Of a stretch of 64,000 bases of DNA, positions 43,294 to 55,844 are shown piece after piece; positions within the stretch are counted from its first letter, which is position 1; every line of letters begins with the position of its first letter. The translations under genes were made by a program, and so were the position numbers. Source of the DNA: Entomortierella parvispora. Its lineage: Eukaryota; Mortierellomycota; Mortierellomycetes; Mortierellales; Mortierellaceae. The stretch spans positions 310,001 through 374,000 of the forward strand of contig OY752145.1 of NCBI GenBank assembly GCA_963573315.1, read 5' to 3'. The notes under the pieces are model-generated. The model was not told where the DNA came from. It ran no database searches and worked only from the letters and a program-made list of their open reading frames with translations.

Positions 43294-46097
43294 ATGTCGA
43301 CTTCAGCTTCCTCAGGCCCTGTTGTCACGCAGTTGCCCAGACGCCCTGGCGTTGGTAGGCTCGGAAAGGCCATCCAAGTTCGCTCAAACTACTTTGAGAT
43401 CCTTCAACTTCCCAACATTCGAATCACCCACTATGATGTGACCGTTACTCCAGATGTGCCTCCACCCGTCAACCGCAAGATTTTTGATCAGTTCATCACG
43501 ACTTTCAGGGTCTCGGACCTTGCCGGCTCGCGACCAGTCTACGACGGCCGAAAGAACTTGTTTTCTCCAAAGGAGTTTCCCTTTGAGAGTCGGACATTTG
43601 AGGTAAGTGTGGAACAGACCTTGCCACTCGGTTTACAAATAGTTTATTGTTAGTGCGTGTTATATCAGAGGTGAAAGACTAAACAACGGGCACTATGAAA
43701 AAACAACCGCCCCCCTCTCACTAACAAATACCAATACCTCTTTCCGCCAGATCTCGCTTGTTAGCGACATTCAGCTCAATTCGAAAAGACCGGTACCAAA
43801 GTTCACGCTCAAGATCAAAAAGGTCGCGTCGATCAACCTGGAAGAACTCCACCTCTTCCTGCAAGGTAAATTGGCTCAAACCAACAACTGTCTTTCCGCC
43901 ATCATGGCCTTGGACGTCTTAATCCACCATGCACCAGCGATGCTGTACGCCACAATCGGCCGATCGTTCTACACGCCCGCAGGAAAGCAGGCTTTGGCTG
44001 GTCCCTTGGATGCCTGGCGTGGTTACTATCAGTCCGTCCGTCCTGCCGCCGGTAAGCGAGCCGCGATTGTGTTCTGGTTACACAATGATGAGTAGTAAAA
44101 ACCGCTAATTGAATGCTCTCTTTCTGTTGTATTTCTTCTTGAATTCAGGCAAGATGATGATCAATTTGGATGTCTCGGCCACGGCGTTCTTCATGTCCGG
44201 AAATCTAGTCGAAATGGTTGCCAAGATCCTTAACTTGAAGACCCCGGATGACCTGCGTCGCTCCACTTCGCCTCTTAACTGGAAAAAGGTCGAGAAACTG
44301 ATCAAGGGCTTGCGTATCACGGTCACCCATCGTGAGCGCTCTTCGAGGTCGTTCAAGATATTGGGAATCACCGACAAGGCTGCCTGCGACACTCGTTTCA
44401 CCTCCCGGGTCAACAAGGACGATCCTCAATCCAAGGAGATCGAGACTGATATTGTCACGTACTTCAAGGAATCATACAGCATGGTGTTAAAGTATCCCAG
44501 TCTACCTTGCATCGTGGTCGGCAAGTTTGTCATCCTCCCTCTCGAAGTTTGCTCGGTGATCCAGGGCCAGCGTTACGTCAAGAAACTGGATGAGAGACAG
44601 ACAGCTGACATGATCACGTTTACATGCCAGCCGCCGAATGCTCGCGCCAACAACATCAAAGACGGTCTCCGCATCCTCAACTACCAGGGAAACGAATTCC
44701 TCAAGGACTTTGGTATGACGGTCTCGAACGAGATGATTGCCATCAAGGCGCGCATCCTTCCGGCCCCCACGGTGGTTTACTCTTCCTCCACGCGCGATAG
44801 TAGCTTTGTGCCCCGCGACGGCGCCTGGAACCTTCGCGACAAGAAGGTCGTTCAAGGTGCAACTCTTGGCTCTTGGGGTGTAGTTATTTACGCCACCGAA
44901 CGCGATGTCCCTGCGCCGCAGATCAATGGCTTTATCCGCCAACTTGTCGATACCTGCACAGCGACTGGAATGGTTATTGTCAACAAGAGCCCGCCGATCG
45001 CTTACATGAGCCCACAGGGGAATATTGAGAATTCCCTCAAGCAGATTTGGATCCAAGCCGGGAACGCTGTCAAGTCCCAACCACAACTCCTAGTGTGTAT
45101 CTTGCCAAACACCGGTACTCCACTATACGCAGAGGTCAAGCGAGTCACCGACACCATTCTTGGAGTCTCGAGCCAATGTATTCAAATGAAGCACACTCGA
45201 ACGCCCAAGATTCAGTATTGTGCAAATGTCTGCCTCAAGATGAACGCCAAGTTGGGAGGGACGAACCAACATCTGAGTTCGACTATGATGCCTTTCATCA
45301 CCTCGCGCCCTACCATCATCTTGGGAGGAGATGTTTCCCACCCCCAGCCCGGCGACACTCAACGACCATCGATTGCCAGCGTCGTTGGATCCATGGACAG
45401 ATTCGCTGCTCGATACGCCGCAACTGTACGAGTCCAAACGGCTCGTACAGAGGCCATTGCGGATCTGGGGGATATGGCCGTGGAGCTCTTGAAGAGCTTT
45501 TTCCAAAGCACCGGTCAAAAGCCTGAGCGCATACTTTTCTATCGTGACGGCGTCTCCGAAGGTCAATTCGCGGACGTTCTCAACACTGAAGTGGCGGCTC
45601 TCAAGGCCGCCTGCCGTCGACTCGACGTCAACTACAACCCGCCATTGACCTTTGTGATTGTCCAGAAGCGACATCATACTCGGTTCTTTCCCAACCGACG
45701 AGAGGAGGGCGACAGACTGGGCAATTGCATGCCGGGAACGGTGATTGACACGGGGATTGTGCATCCGTTCGAGCATGACTTTTATCTACAGAGCCACGGC
45801 GGACTGCTAGGCACGTCGCGACCGGCGCACTACTATGTTTTGCATGACGATAACAAGTTTGAAGCGGATCAGATCCAGGAGTTGACATACAGGCTGTGTC
45901 ACTTGTTTGCGCGTTGCACACGGACGGTCTCTGTGGTACCACCGGCGTACTATGCCCATATTGTAGCGGCGCGAGCCCGGTTCCATTCGAAGGGAGACCG
46001 CTTCAGTGACACGGTCTCGTCCGAGTCTGGTGCTAGCGAGTCGAGCTCTTATCAGGGTGTCAAGCCCGAGTTGATGAAGGTCATGTGGTTCATGTAA
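43294..46097 (+). CDS. ago1: Argonaute, apparently slicer-competent
   Basis: Three exons, 43294-43602, 43751-44051 and 44149-46097, 852 residues. Domain order is N (about 20-130), linker 1, PAZ (about 255-370, ITVTHRERSSRSFKILGITD to PLEVCSVIQGQRYVKKL), linker 2 (ARANNIKDGLRIL), MID (about 430-565) and PIWI (about 570-820). The catalytic tetrad is present: D598 in GGDVSHPQ, E638 in ARTEAIADL, D670 in FYRDGVSEGQF, H807 in YYAHIVAARARFH. The MID 5'-phosphate pocket region (SQCIQMKHTR, YCANVCLKMNAKLGG) also follows the family. It binds small RNAs and should cut complementary targets: silencing of repeats, viruses or genes. There is no Arg-Gly-rich N-terminal extension. Exon 3 is the longest intron-free coding stretch of its type here. 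AATAAA lies at 46170-46175. Confidence 0.97.
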
Positions 46098-46875
46098 GAA
46101 CAAGACCGGAAGTGTCGGGGAGGTCAAAACGTCATATCCAAGAAGGATCGTAGTGCAGCTAGCGAAACAAATAAACAAGCCATGGTGAAGTCCTGAAAAT
46201 GGATGAGGGTTGCCTGGACATGAGAAGAAACAAGTCGCGAACAAAGAAGTAGGAAGGGACCGGAGGAGCCGGAAACGGACGGAGCAGGAGCTAGAAGCAG
46301 GACAAGGGAAAGTGGGAAGAGAGTTGAGGCGTGGTGATGCAGATCCGTTGTGGGTGATGAATGTGTGGAGGGGGAGAGAGAAAGCAAGCGAGAGCCAGAG
46401 ATGGATAAGATCTGAGTGCGTGATCTTATCTTGCGGTCGATCCGCGTTCAGCAGCAGCGAGGAGCGAGCAAAAAACAGCAAAACAGCCACCGAGAGCAGC
46501 AGGCAGATCGAGCGAGCAGGGGAGGGAGGACTGATTGTGTGAGTGTGAGTGTGGGTGTGTGTGCAACGCAGGAAGGCAGACATGCAGATTCCCTTGCCGA
46601 GAGGAGAGAGAAAGAAGAGATAACGAGCGAGCAAGGACTCTTTTGGGCAGCCGTTGGGCGCCAAAAGACAGAGACAAAAAAAAGACACTGAATTACTCAC
46701 TCGACAACACACGACAATGGACGACAGGGAAAACAGAGTTTTGATTTTCTGTGTGTGTGCAATGATGAAGTGACAGGGACAAAGAACAAAGGCGCACCCT
46801 GGCTCGCTCTCTGTCTTCTTTCCTTTCCTTTCTTTCCTTCTCTCGACCTACACCTCCTCCCTTCCTCCCTCAGCC
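46098..46875. other. intergenic region, Argonaute / isocitrate dehydrogenase
   Basis: 778 bases. It is G/A-rich from 46180 to 46680 with a GTGTGAGT repeat at 46535-46562, then a C/T-rich leader (46790-46875) for the next gene. No exon was found. Confidence 0.4.
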
Positions 46876-48948
46876 ATGTCTTTGCTTGCATCCTCTGCCC
46901 GCCGTGCCTTCCCTGGCCTCGCCAGGACCGCAACCCTCGCCTCTGCCAACGCTCTCCCTACCCGCGCCTGCAAGTCACCCTGTTGCATCACTCGTTTTTG
47001 CTTCCACCCAGGAGCAACCTCAATCAACCCCTGTCCAATGGCTAACTCCTCATTCCACCCATCCTGTCCATCTTCTAGATTCAAAGGACTCGCGCATCCA
47101 GGTCGCCAACCCCGTTGTCGATCTCGATGGTGATGAAATGACTCGCATCATTTGGCAATCCATCAAGGAGAAGGTAACCATGACGACAGAACGCGTGCCT
47201 GTTCTTGGTACCCCGCATTTTTTTTATCTTTTTTTTGATATCGATTAATCGACCTGAACCGGATCTGACTCTTTCTTCCCATTCGTTTTTTCTTCATTTA
47301 GCTTATCTTGCCTCATGTCAACCTCGATATCAAGTACTATGACCTCGGCATGGATCACCGAGAGCAGGTACGTTCAACAAACCAGTTGTTTTTGATCAGG
47401 ACAGAAACTTGGGCTCACGATCAGTACAAGTTGACAAGGGCGATCGCTGAGGAGGACAAAGATTCTCTCTCCCAAGTCGTTTTTTTTTACCAATGGCAGT
47501 GGATGATCTGACTCTTTCCGACCTTGCAAATGGACTTTAATAGACCAAGGACCAAGTGACAATCGATGCTGCGCAGGCCATCTTGAAGTACAACGTGGGA
47601 ATTAAATGTGCGACCATTACCCCAGACGAGCAGCGTGTCAAGGAATACAACCTCTCAGAGATGTACAAGTCTCCCAACGGCACCATCCGCAACATCCTGA
47701 ACGGAACCGTCTTCAGGGAGCCCATCTTGCTCAAGAGCGTGCCAAAGATCGTGCCCGGATGGACCAAGCCCATCATCATTGGTCGTCACGCTTTCGGAGA
47801 TCAGGTATAAAAGAGGAAGGGTTCTTGGCTCAAGGGGAGCAGAGAATTTTCAGTTTTTTTTTTGCTCAGGCGCAACTGATGAATTTTTTTTGACTAAACG
47901 CCTCCCGGGTTTCTCTATTTGGTTTGCAATCATAGTACAAGGCCACTGACTTTGTTGCAGAGGGACCTGGTCGTTTCGAGATGTCGTTCACGCCCAAGAA
48001 CGGAGGCGAGACCAAGAAGTGGGTCGTCTATGACTATGAGGGCGCTGGTGTCGGCATGGCCATGTACAACACCGACTCTGTGAGTATTATCATAATGACA
48101 GGGAGGATTCCTAGAGACAGTCCCTTTTCTAACTTTTTTTTTTTTTTTTTTTTGTCATTTCTATTGCATCTCTTAGTCGATCATTGGATTTGCCCACAGC
48201 TGTTTCAAGATGGCTCTTTCGAAAGACATGCCCTTGTACCTCAGCACAAAGAACACCATTCTGAAGAAGTATGATGGACGTTTCAAGGATATCTTTGAGG
48301 ACATCTACCAGAAGTAAGTGATAAAGAGTGCTAAACTATTTCATTGTATTTGCGACTCATATCGAGCAATTGTGAACTCAGAGATCAATTTTTTTCATTC
48401 AATTTCACAGGGATTACAAGAAGGAGTTCGAAGACAAGAAGATCTGGTACGAGCACCGCTTGATCGACGATATGGTGGCTCAGGGACTCAAGTCCTCGGG
48501 AGGATTTGTCTGGGCTTGCAAGAACTATGATGGTGATGTCCAGTCTGATATCTTGGCTCAGGGCTTTGGGTCTTTGGGCTTGATGACCTCGGTCCTGGTG
48601 ACACCCGATGGCAAGACCTTGGAGTCTGAGGCGGCCCACGGCACGGTGACCCGCCATTTCCGTGAGCACCAGAAGGGTCGCGAGACCTCGACCAACCCCA
48701 TTGCTTCGATCTTTGCCTGGACCCGTGGATTGGCACATCGCGCCCGTTTGGATCAGAACGAGGCCTTGCTCAAATTCTCGCACGATTTGGAGAAGGCCTG
48801 TGTGGACACGGTCGATGTCTCCGGTATCATGACCAAGGATCTGGCCTTGGCCATCCATGGTGCCAACTTGGAGCGTAAGCATTACGCGACCACGAGCGAG
48901 TTCATGGAGGCAATCACCAAGAACTTCAACGCTTCCCGTGGACTGTAA
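46876..48948 (+). CDS. IDP1: NADP-dependent isocitrate dehydrogenase, probably mitochondrial
   Basis: Seven exons: 46876-46969 (tentative end), 47079-47173, 47302-47367, 47544-47804, 47936-48079, 48177-48313 and 48411-48948; about 444 residues. Exon 1 encodes a classic mitochondrial presequence ([19 protein letters not shown]). The enzyme body starts [20 protein letters not shown] and shows [39 protein letters not shown] (substrate Ser/Asn/Arg), [32 protein letters not shown] and [13 protein letters not shown]. It oxidatively decarboxylates isocitrate to 2-oxoglutarate, making NADPH. The exon 1-2 junction is unusual: no GT donor is in phase, but GCAAGT at 46970 is, implying a GC-AG intron. 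The stop codon overlaps AATAAA (TAAATAAAC). Confidence 0.95.
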
Positions 48949-49236
48949 ATAAACTCTGGAGCCACACAACCACCACTACCAACCATCACTACTTTGAAAA
49001 CACCCCAACTCAAATAAACAAGCCGAGTTCATTGTAAGAGACAACTGCTGGCCAAAAGTAATGAGATAACAACATCTGGCCGATCAAAGATTTTTTTTTT
49101 TTGATATTTTTTTGATACAGTTGTTATTGATCTATATAGCGAATGAGTCCCATTTTCTGACTATTCAATGAACGCCATGGAGTTTCCTTGCATTCTTTCA
49201 ACGCTGCCTGAATTCCTATAGCAGCGGTCCGTCCTT
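48949..49236. terminator. convergent 3' flanks, isocitrate dehydrogenase / EMC3
   Basis: 288 bases between facing stop codons. AATAAA signals occur at 48948-48953 and about 49013-49018 for the rightward gene. T-tracts at 49090-49111 are consistent with 3' untranslated sequence. Confidence 0.4.
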
Positions 49237-50641
49237 CTAAACCTGTCTCCTGCCCTTTTTCTTTCCAGCAGCAGCCGCAGGTGAAGATGAGGCAGCGGCA
49301 ATCTGTACTGATGGCGATGAAGCAGAGTAGCTACCGCTAGAGGCGGCTCCCAAGGTCTTTGCTTTCTTGTAATCGACCAAAACTGAGGGAGGGAGCTTTC
49401 CATACTTGACCAACAGACGCATCTCCACATTCTCAAGACCCCACTCGTGCTCTGTCAAGTCCAGGTTCTCCTTCTCGCCCAAAAAGATCTTGTGCATGTC
49501 GGCGGGCTGACCAGTAGGTCCCATCTGAGGACCAGCAGCAGCGCCCATACCCATGGTCGACATGGCCTGCATATCACGCATGGCATCGGCAGCTAATTTT
49601 TTTTTGTACATAAAAGGAAAGGGATCATGGTTAGTTCAAAAACATGCCTGGCAGCAAAAACATGCGAATTGGATCCAAAAAGACAAGACATACCATGACC
49701 ACTGCCCAAGATCAGAGTAAAGACACTCTGCAGACCAAACAAGTTCAAAAAGTACCATGACAAGGACGAAACCCAAGTGACATCCATATCATGCGTCTCA
49801 ATTCCTCGCTGCAACATGCTCTTGAATCGGATCGTCAAAGGGAAAGGCAGCTTGACTGTAAAAATGGAAATCAAGAAGAGAACACTTGTTAATAAAATCA
49901 ATCCTCATTCCTCTTCTCTCCGAGGGCAAAAGGACCACTTTCAAAACCACCTACTCAAGACGAATCCCGAAAAGAAAAAGTTGATCCAGCCCATGATAAC
50001 GGTCTGAGGGACAATGTTCATCATATTCTTCTTCATGCCGTCCATCATCGTCTCGACCATAGCGGGATCCTGCATGACATTGCCCTTGGGTTTGCTGCCC
50101 GCTTTCGGGTCCTTCTCATAAGTACCCTTCTCGAAGGCATCGCTCAAAAATGTCTTTCTGATCTGGAACGCGTGCTCGGGCAAATGGGTTCCATGCGCGC
50201 GCAAAATCCCTCCTCTCTGTAGTGCCTTACTGCAAAAGGATATTGTCGATAGATTGAAAAGAGAACGTAACACCATATTCAATGTTAGTACAAAAACGCA
50301 CTGAACAAGGCGCATTATCCATACACATGGGGGTGGGGGGGGGGGGGGGACCAACAAGAAGGATTTCAAAGAGGACACAAGCGTACGTTTCACGAGCGGA
50401 TTTGAGATCGGCCTTCTTGGGAGCGCCGTTCAAAAGAACGGTGACCTGATGACGGACGATACCGACGAGAACCATGACAACCATAATGGGGATCAAGACC
50501 CAATCTCTAATAGCTACGAGTGGGCCAACCAACAACAACGGAAAACTGTTAGAGCTGTGGGAAATTGGATAAACAACCAGCTTGACAGTTCGTCTCTGGT
50601 CAATAAACCAAGAGTTCAGTCCTACCTGGGTCGAGAAGCAT
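49237..50641 (-). CDS. EMC3: ER membrane protein complex subunit 3
   Basis: Five exons: 50641-50626 (16 nt, MLLDP plus one base), 50513-50387, 50229-49955, 49855-49694 and 49592-49237; 311 residues. The N-terminus [16 protein letters not shown] is a family hallmark, with transmembrane 1 ([15 protein letters not shown]) and then HQVTVLL. Further on are [59 protein letters not shown] and LGSGHG; the C-terminal cytosolic tail is Ala/Ser-rich and ends GRRQV. EMC3 belongs to the YidC/Oxa1/Get1 insertase superfamily. It forms the EMC insertion cavity for tail-anchored and multi-pass proteins in the ER membrane. The intron after exon 2 contains a run of 15 guanines. Confidence 0.95.
50335..50349. 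repeat. poly-G run (15 nt) in EMC3 intron 2
   Basis: Uninterrupted guanines on the plus strand, so a C-rich tract on the transcribed RNA. It lies between the exon 2 donor at 50386 and the exon 3 acceptor at 50230. Confidence 0.85.
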
Positions 50642-51017
50642 TGCTTGCCTGATGGAATAATAATGGAGGTCATCATCATCATTAAAAAAAGAAAGAGGGA
50701 GGAGCTGAGTTAGGTCCCATTTTCGTTTCCTCTGAAGTCTTCCAGATGAGCGCCTTAGTGAGAGAGTATTTTGTTGTCTTCGACCGCTTCCTGGAGCAAT
50801 TACCTCTCCTGAAGTACAGTCCATGCGCCCATTTTGCTCCTGGGTTATGTTGTCGATGGGGAGTTGAAGGATGGCGAGAAAAGGTGATGGAATGAGAAGA
50901 CAGATGAATGCAAATTGATGCAACGCGATTATGATGGAGATGAGAAGCACGAGAGTTTGGCACGTGACTTGTGCATTTCGCCACCAATTTTATTTTTTGA
51001 GTGAAGCACGCTTCTTT
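50642..51017. other. intergenic region, EMC3 5' side / 5-oxoprolinase 3' side
   Basis: 376 bases. It must hold the EMC3 promoter and the 3' end of the 5-oxoprolinase transcript. No exon was found. Confidence 0.4.
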
Positions 51018-54000
51018 TTACACGCTGGCCTCGTGAAGAGACTGGTAGTCGTTCACACTGCCGCGAGAGTACACGACCGACGAAGAAGCCAGGGTCTGGA
51101 CGTTCGATCCTACTTCCTTGTCACCTCTATCAGATCCCCAAGCTCCTCCTCCAGGGGTGCAGATCATCAGTCTATCGCCAGCGCGGACATGAGCCGTATT
51201 CTTGCCAGACAGATTCACAGTTCTGAACACGACCTCTGTCTCCTCCTTCTCCTCAGTTCCAGCAGCAACCAACAGTCCATCTTTCTTGCGGATCAATCTC
51301 TTTTGCACCCAAAGGTTCTTTCCAGACGCGCCTGGTCCTCCACCTGCAATACCATAGGGCTGGAAGACACGACGCTCACTCAAAATGGAGACCTCCATGG
51401 GCTCTAAAAACTCAATGTCGCGGATCAGTCCCTCTCCTCCGGGGTGGAGTCCCTTGCCTCCAGAGCCAGCGCGGAGAGCAAACTCGCGCAAAATAACAGG
51501 GTAACGACGTTCTAGAATCTCGGGGTCCGTGATTCTCGTATTGGTCATGTGCTAATGTTCAGAAGATAATGAACATTGCGAGTTAGCAATTGTTTCTAAA
51601 AAGAAAAAAAAAGTAGAAAATAAGAAAATAACTTACAGTGTGAACACCACTCTGACCGTTCCAAGTAGGGCCGGCACCGGCGCCTCCAGCAATTGTCTCA
51701 TAGTATCCCCATCCTTCGACGACCTTGGCACCGCCAGTTGACTCGTCCAACGTCTTTCCATCAACACCAAAGGTCAAGTTGTTCATACAACCCTGGGACG
51801 CGCCACAGACCTGGAAGGCCTTCAGGATCACATCTACAAGACGCTGTGACACCAGCACATTACCACCGACCACTGCCGCAGTTTCTGAAGGTGCCAACAT
51901 AGACTTGTCGGGGATGCGGATCGTTACAGGGCTCAAACAGCCTTGGTTCAAGGGAATATCCATGGCAACCATACAGCGCAGGCAGTAAATAATTGCCGAG
52001 TGCGTGACCGAAGTTGGCGCGTTGCAGTTTCCATACACCTCTTCACTCGTGCCCTCAAAATCAAAGACGGCCGATCCATCCTCAGGGTTGATCTCTACAC
52101 GGAGACTGATTCGACTACCGTCATCCATAAAGTCTGTTGCGATCAAATCCTTGCCCTCGGACCGACGCAAGGCGTGTTTGAGAAGATCTCGAACGGCCAT
52201 CTCGGCATTCTTTCGAATGTGCATCATATAAGCTTGGACGACTTCCAGCCCATACTCGCCAATCAAACCCTTGACCAATCCGATACCCTTATGGTTTGCG
52301 GCCACTTGAGCCTTCAAATCCGAGACGTTATCGCGCAAGCAACGGGTGCCGCTGCATCCAGGATACTTGGCAGGTTCGTCAACCAGCAACTTTGTGAGAC
52401 CATCCAGGTCAAAATGACCCTTGGAGACAAGCTTGAACGATCGAATTGCAGCTCCTTCTTGATACAGCTCTTTGGAGTTGGGGGGCATGGATCCTGGGAG
52501 GATACCTCCGATATCAGCATGATGTCCACGCGACGCCACAAAGAAAACAATCTCACCATTGTTAAAAACAGGGGTGATAATTGTAATATCTGGCAAATGG
52601 CTTCCACCAGCGGCAGGATGATTGGTCATGATCACGTCTCCCTCAGTGATATCGCCCTTGTAGTAATCCATCTGGTACTTGACGGCGTGCGAAAGAGATC
52701 CTAAATGCACAGGAATATGAGGAGCATTCGCCACCAATCCACCGTCGGGTCCGAAAAGAGCGCACGAAAAGTCCAAACGTTCCTTGATGTTGGTACTGAT
52801 AGCAGTCTTTTGCAAGGTACGACCCATTTGCTCAGCAATTGACATGAAGCGGTTTCCAAAGACTGCGAGCATGATAGGATCCATTTCGGTGGTCACTTGG
52901 GACTTGTGGCCATCTCCAATCGTGATCACCACAGTACTCGAGGTTATGAGACCAGTGCAGAAAGGTTGGATCAAAATGGCAGAGTTGGCATCCATGATAA
53001 TTGCTGGCCCAGGGACAGTAGTGCCTACAGCCAACTTCTCGAGCAAGTACGTTGGTGTCTGGTTGTTACGTCCTGTCTCGAAGTAAATACTGGTCAATCC
53101 TTCAGCCTTGGACGGCTCCACAGCCAGAGGGGTCAAGGTTTTCATTTCCTCGTGCACCGAAAGATTCGAGCCGTGGGCAGACTTGCCGATACCTCGAACT
53201 CGTACATCGTCAACGATAATGTCTCTGTCAGGCAGCGAAAATCCAAACTCGTACTTGTAATTCTTGACAAATTCAGCCGCAAAGTCCCAGCCGTCGGCTC
53301 CCTCTGGCTTGAGTGTCATCAGAGCACAATCGGTTCCATTGTATCGCAAGTTGAGGTAGATCTCACAGTCAATTCGATCCTTCTCAAAACCTTGCTTTCC
53401 GAGCTCCTGGTGGCACTGGTCAACAAGGGCTTGAATTCTTTCCTTCAGAACTGGAAGCGATTTTTCAGAGAGAGTCTCTGAGCTGGGTTCCTGGGCCTCG
53501 TAGACAACGTCGGCCAAGGACAGACCGTAGGCAGAGAGGACGGATGCGTACTTGTGAATAAAGATGCTTGAGATTCCAAGAGCCTGAGCAATTGCACAGG
53601 CGTGCTGTCCACCAGCGCCACCAAACACAGAGAGAATATGCTTGGAGGCATCATGACCCTTGGCCTCAGTCAAAGCACGGATAGGACGGCACATGGATTC
53701 GTTCGCGACCTTGATAAAGCTGTTATAGTGGAGGAATATTTTAGCAAAATATCGAGCAATAATTGGCGCTCACAGTTCAAAATGAACAGAAAAAGTAGGA
53801 ACTTGCCCAAAAGCAACTTCGTCCACAGTCATGTCTGTCCACTGCAAACCTTCGGCAGCCTTGTCCTTGGACATGTACGCGTTGATCTCTGCAGTCAGCT
53901 CCTCAAACTTGCTGCGTGCGATATTGATATCCAAACTCTCGTTCTCCTTGGGTCCAAAAATCTTTGGGAAATACTCTGGGTTCAAGCGACCTAAGACCAG

Positions 54001-55844
54001 GTTGGCATCCGTGACAGTCAAGGGCCCTCCCTTGCGGTAACAGGCTGGACCAGGATGGGCAGAAGCACTCTCGGGCCCTACAACGAACGTTCCATTGCGG
54101 AAGAAAAGCATGGAGCCTCCACCCGCTGCAACAGTATTGATATCCAGCTGAGGTGCCTGAACGGTCACTCCTGCGGTGGTTGTCTCGAAGACATGCTCGT
54201 ACTTGCCGTTGAACCGGGAAACATCCGTGCTAGTGCCTCCCATATCAAATCCAATGACTGGAACGCCATCCTTTGGATCGAATGCAGTCATACCGTAGCC
54301 GACCACACCGCCTGCAGGTCCTGAGAGGATAGCGCGCAGTCCCGAGAAATGACTAACGGGGACCAGTCCACCATCGCTCTGCATGAACTGCAATGAAACA
54401 TTCTTGGTCAAGTTGGCGTCGAAACCACTCACAAATCCATCAACGTAGGTCTTGATGCAGGGTGTAAGATAGGCATCTGCAGTGGCAGAGGTGCCGCGAG
54501 GAACCATCTTGATCATGGGCATGATAGCAGATGATAATGAAATATGAGTGAAGCCAATCTCTTCAGCGAGTGCGCCAACTGCTTGCTCGTGCTCCACAAA
54601 TGTGTATGAATGGAGAAGACAGACAGCGATGCTCCTGAATCCTTGTCCGTAAAGATCCAGCAATTGATCCTTGATCTTTGCCAAGTCTATACCAGGATAT
54701 TAGATTGTCAATACGGGTTCTTACCTACCGGTCATTTTACATCATCGATAACAGGCATGATCTCACCTGGCTTTTGCAGTACGTGGACATATTCTCCTGA
54801 AATGCCCTTGACGAATGTTGGGTCGTTTGGATCGATGTTCTCCACAACACCCATCGGACTGGACGTGTATCCTACCAATGTGACTCTATTCAGAGACAGA
54901 ACCCCCAGTTTCAAAGTTAGAGATCAAGAAGGCCTACGTGAGGCCAGGCAAGCATGTGTCTGCTCCAGAGTCGAGCACGTACCTCTCCTCTACTTCCACG
55001 ACAGATTGGTAAAGGACATCGGGTTTGGTAATAGACAGATCAAAGATCTTTGGACGCGATTGGTTGCCTTGAGAACATGAAGAAAAGAAACGGGGGATTT
55101 AGTATCTACGCCGTCCTTTTGAGAGTGGTCAATGCGGTTCTTCCTCCGGCCCGTTGTCGTACCAATGAGCAGGAGATCCTAAACACGAGAAAAACAAAGA
55201 GGCGGTGCTGTCAGAATGCATGTTCTGTTACCATAGCCACACCACGAGGCCAGGCCGTTTCTTTTTTTGACTCATGCTACGTTCTCGTTCTTTCTTCGAT
55301 TCATGCGACGATAAAAGACACTCGTTCAAAGGCCTAGATCTGAAAAAGGTACCTTGAATCCTTTAGTAATCAAGAGTGCGCAGCGTTCTCCTTTTCGCTC
55401 CAAAAGTGCGTTCGTCGCAACCGTGGTTCCCATACGGATCGACTCTATTAATCCCAAAAAGAGGGAGAGATTGTGTCAGTAAACTGCTTTTGGGTGAGAT
55501 CACCTCAATAATTCTATTCTCCGTCAGGCCAGCTTTCTACCCCTGAGGACTCAGTCCCAAAGGGCAGAAGGCATGGACTTCTTACCGAGATTTTCGGTCG
55601 CTACGAGCTGGTCGCGTGGGTGGGGCTTGCCAGTGGCGATCTCAAGGATACGACGAATACCCTCACGAGGCGCATCAGGGTAGTTGCTGGGATCGACTGA
55701 GAGTAGCTTCACGACCAACTCCTTGCGTCCTGTGGGGTGCTCCTCTGAAACCGGGACCGGAATGGAGGCGACGCAGTCTGTGAAGGTGCCACCACGGTCG
55801 ATGCAGACACGGATGCCTGGAGGGCTGGTGGAAGTAATGGTCAT
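51018..55844 (-). CDS. OXP1: 5-oxoprolinase (ATP-hydrolysing)
   Basis: Eight exons: 55844-55586, 55444-55353, 55178-55163 (16 nt), 55067-54983, 54885-54767, 54686-53807, 53719-51637 and 51551-51018; 1355 residues. The N-terminal half is hydantoinase-A-like with an ATP-grip motif ([16 protein letters not shown]), [28 protein letters not shown] and [10 protein letters not shown]. The C-terminal half is hydantoinase-B-like ([48 protein letters not shown], and [13 protein letters not shown] near the end). It hydrolyses 5-oxoproline to glutamate with ATP, closing the gamma-glutamyl/glutathione cycle in the cytosol. The intron between exons 6 and 7 needs a GC donor (GGGCAAGT) to join VAFG to FIKVANES in phase. 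The 16-nt exon DLLLI is bounded by GT and AG. Confidence 0.96.

Noticed and set aside
44502-45776. Long antisense frames within Argonaute exon 3 and within 5-oxoprolinase exon 7
   Set aside because: Shadows of strongly coding exons; sense frames carry full family motifs.
2052-46097. Idea that NADAR, RtcB and Argonaute form an RNA-repair or defence island
   Set aside because: They are 30 kb and 8 kb apart with unrelated housekeeping genes between them, on conventional promoters; nothing indicates a cluster or horizontal transfer.
53720-53820. Frameshift or pseudogene in 5-oxoprolinase near VAFG
   Set aside because: A GC-AG intron restores the frame exactly and both flanks are well conserved, so a broken gene is not needed.
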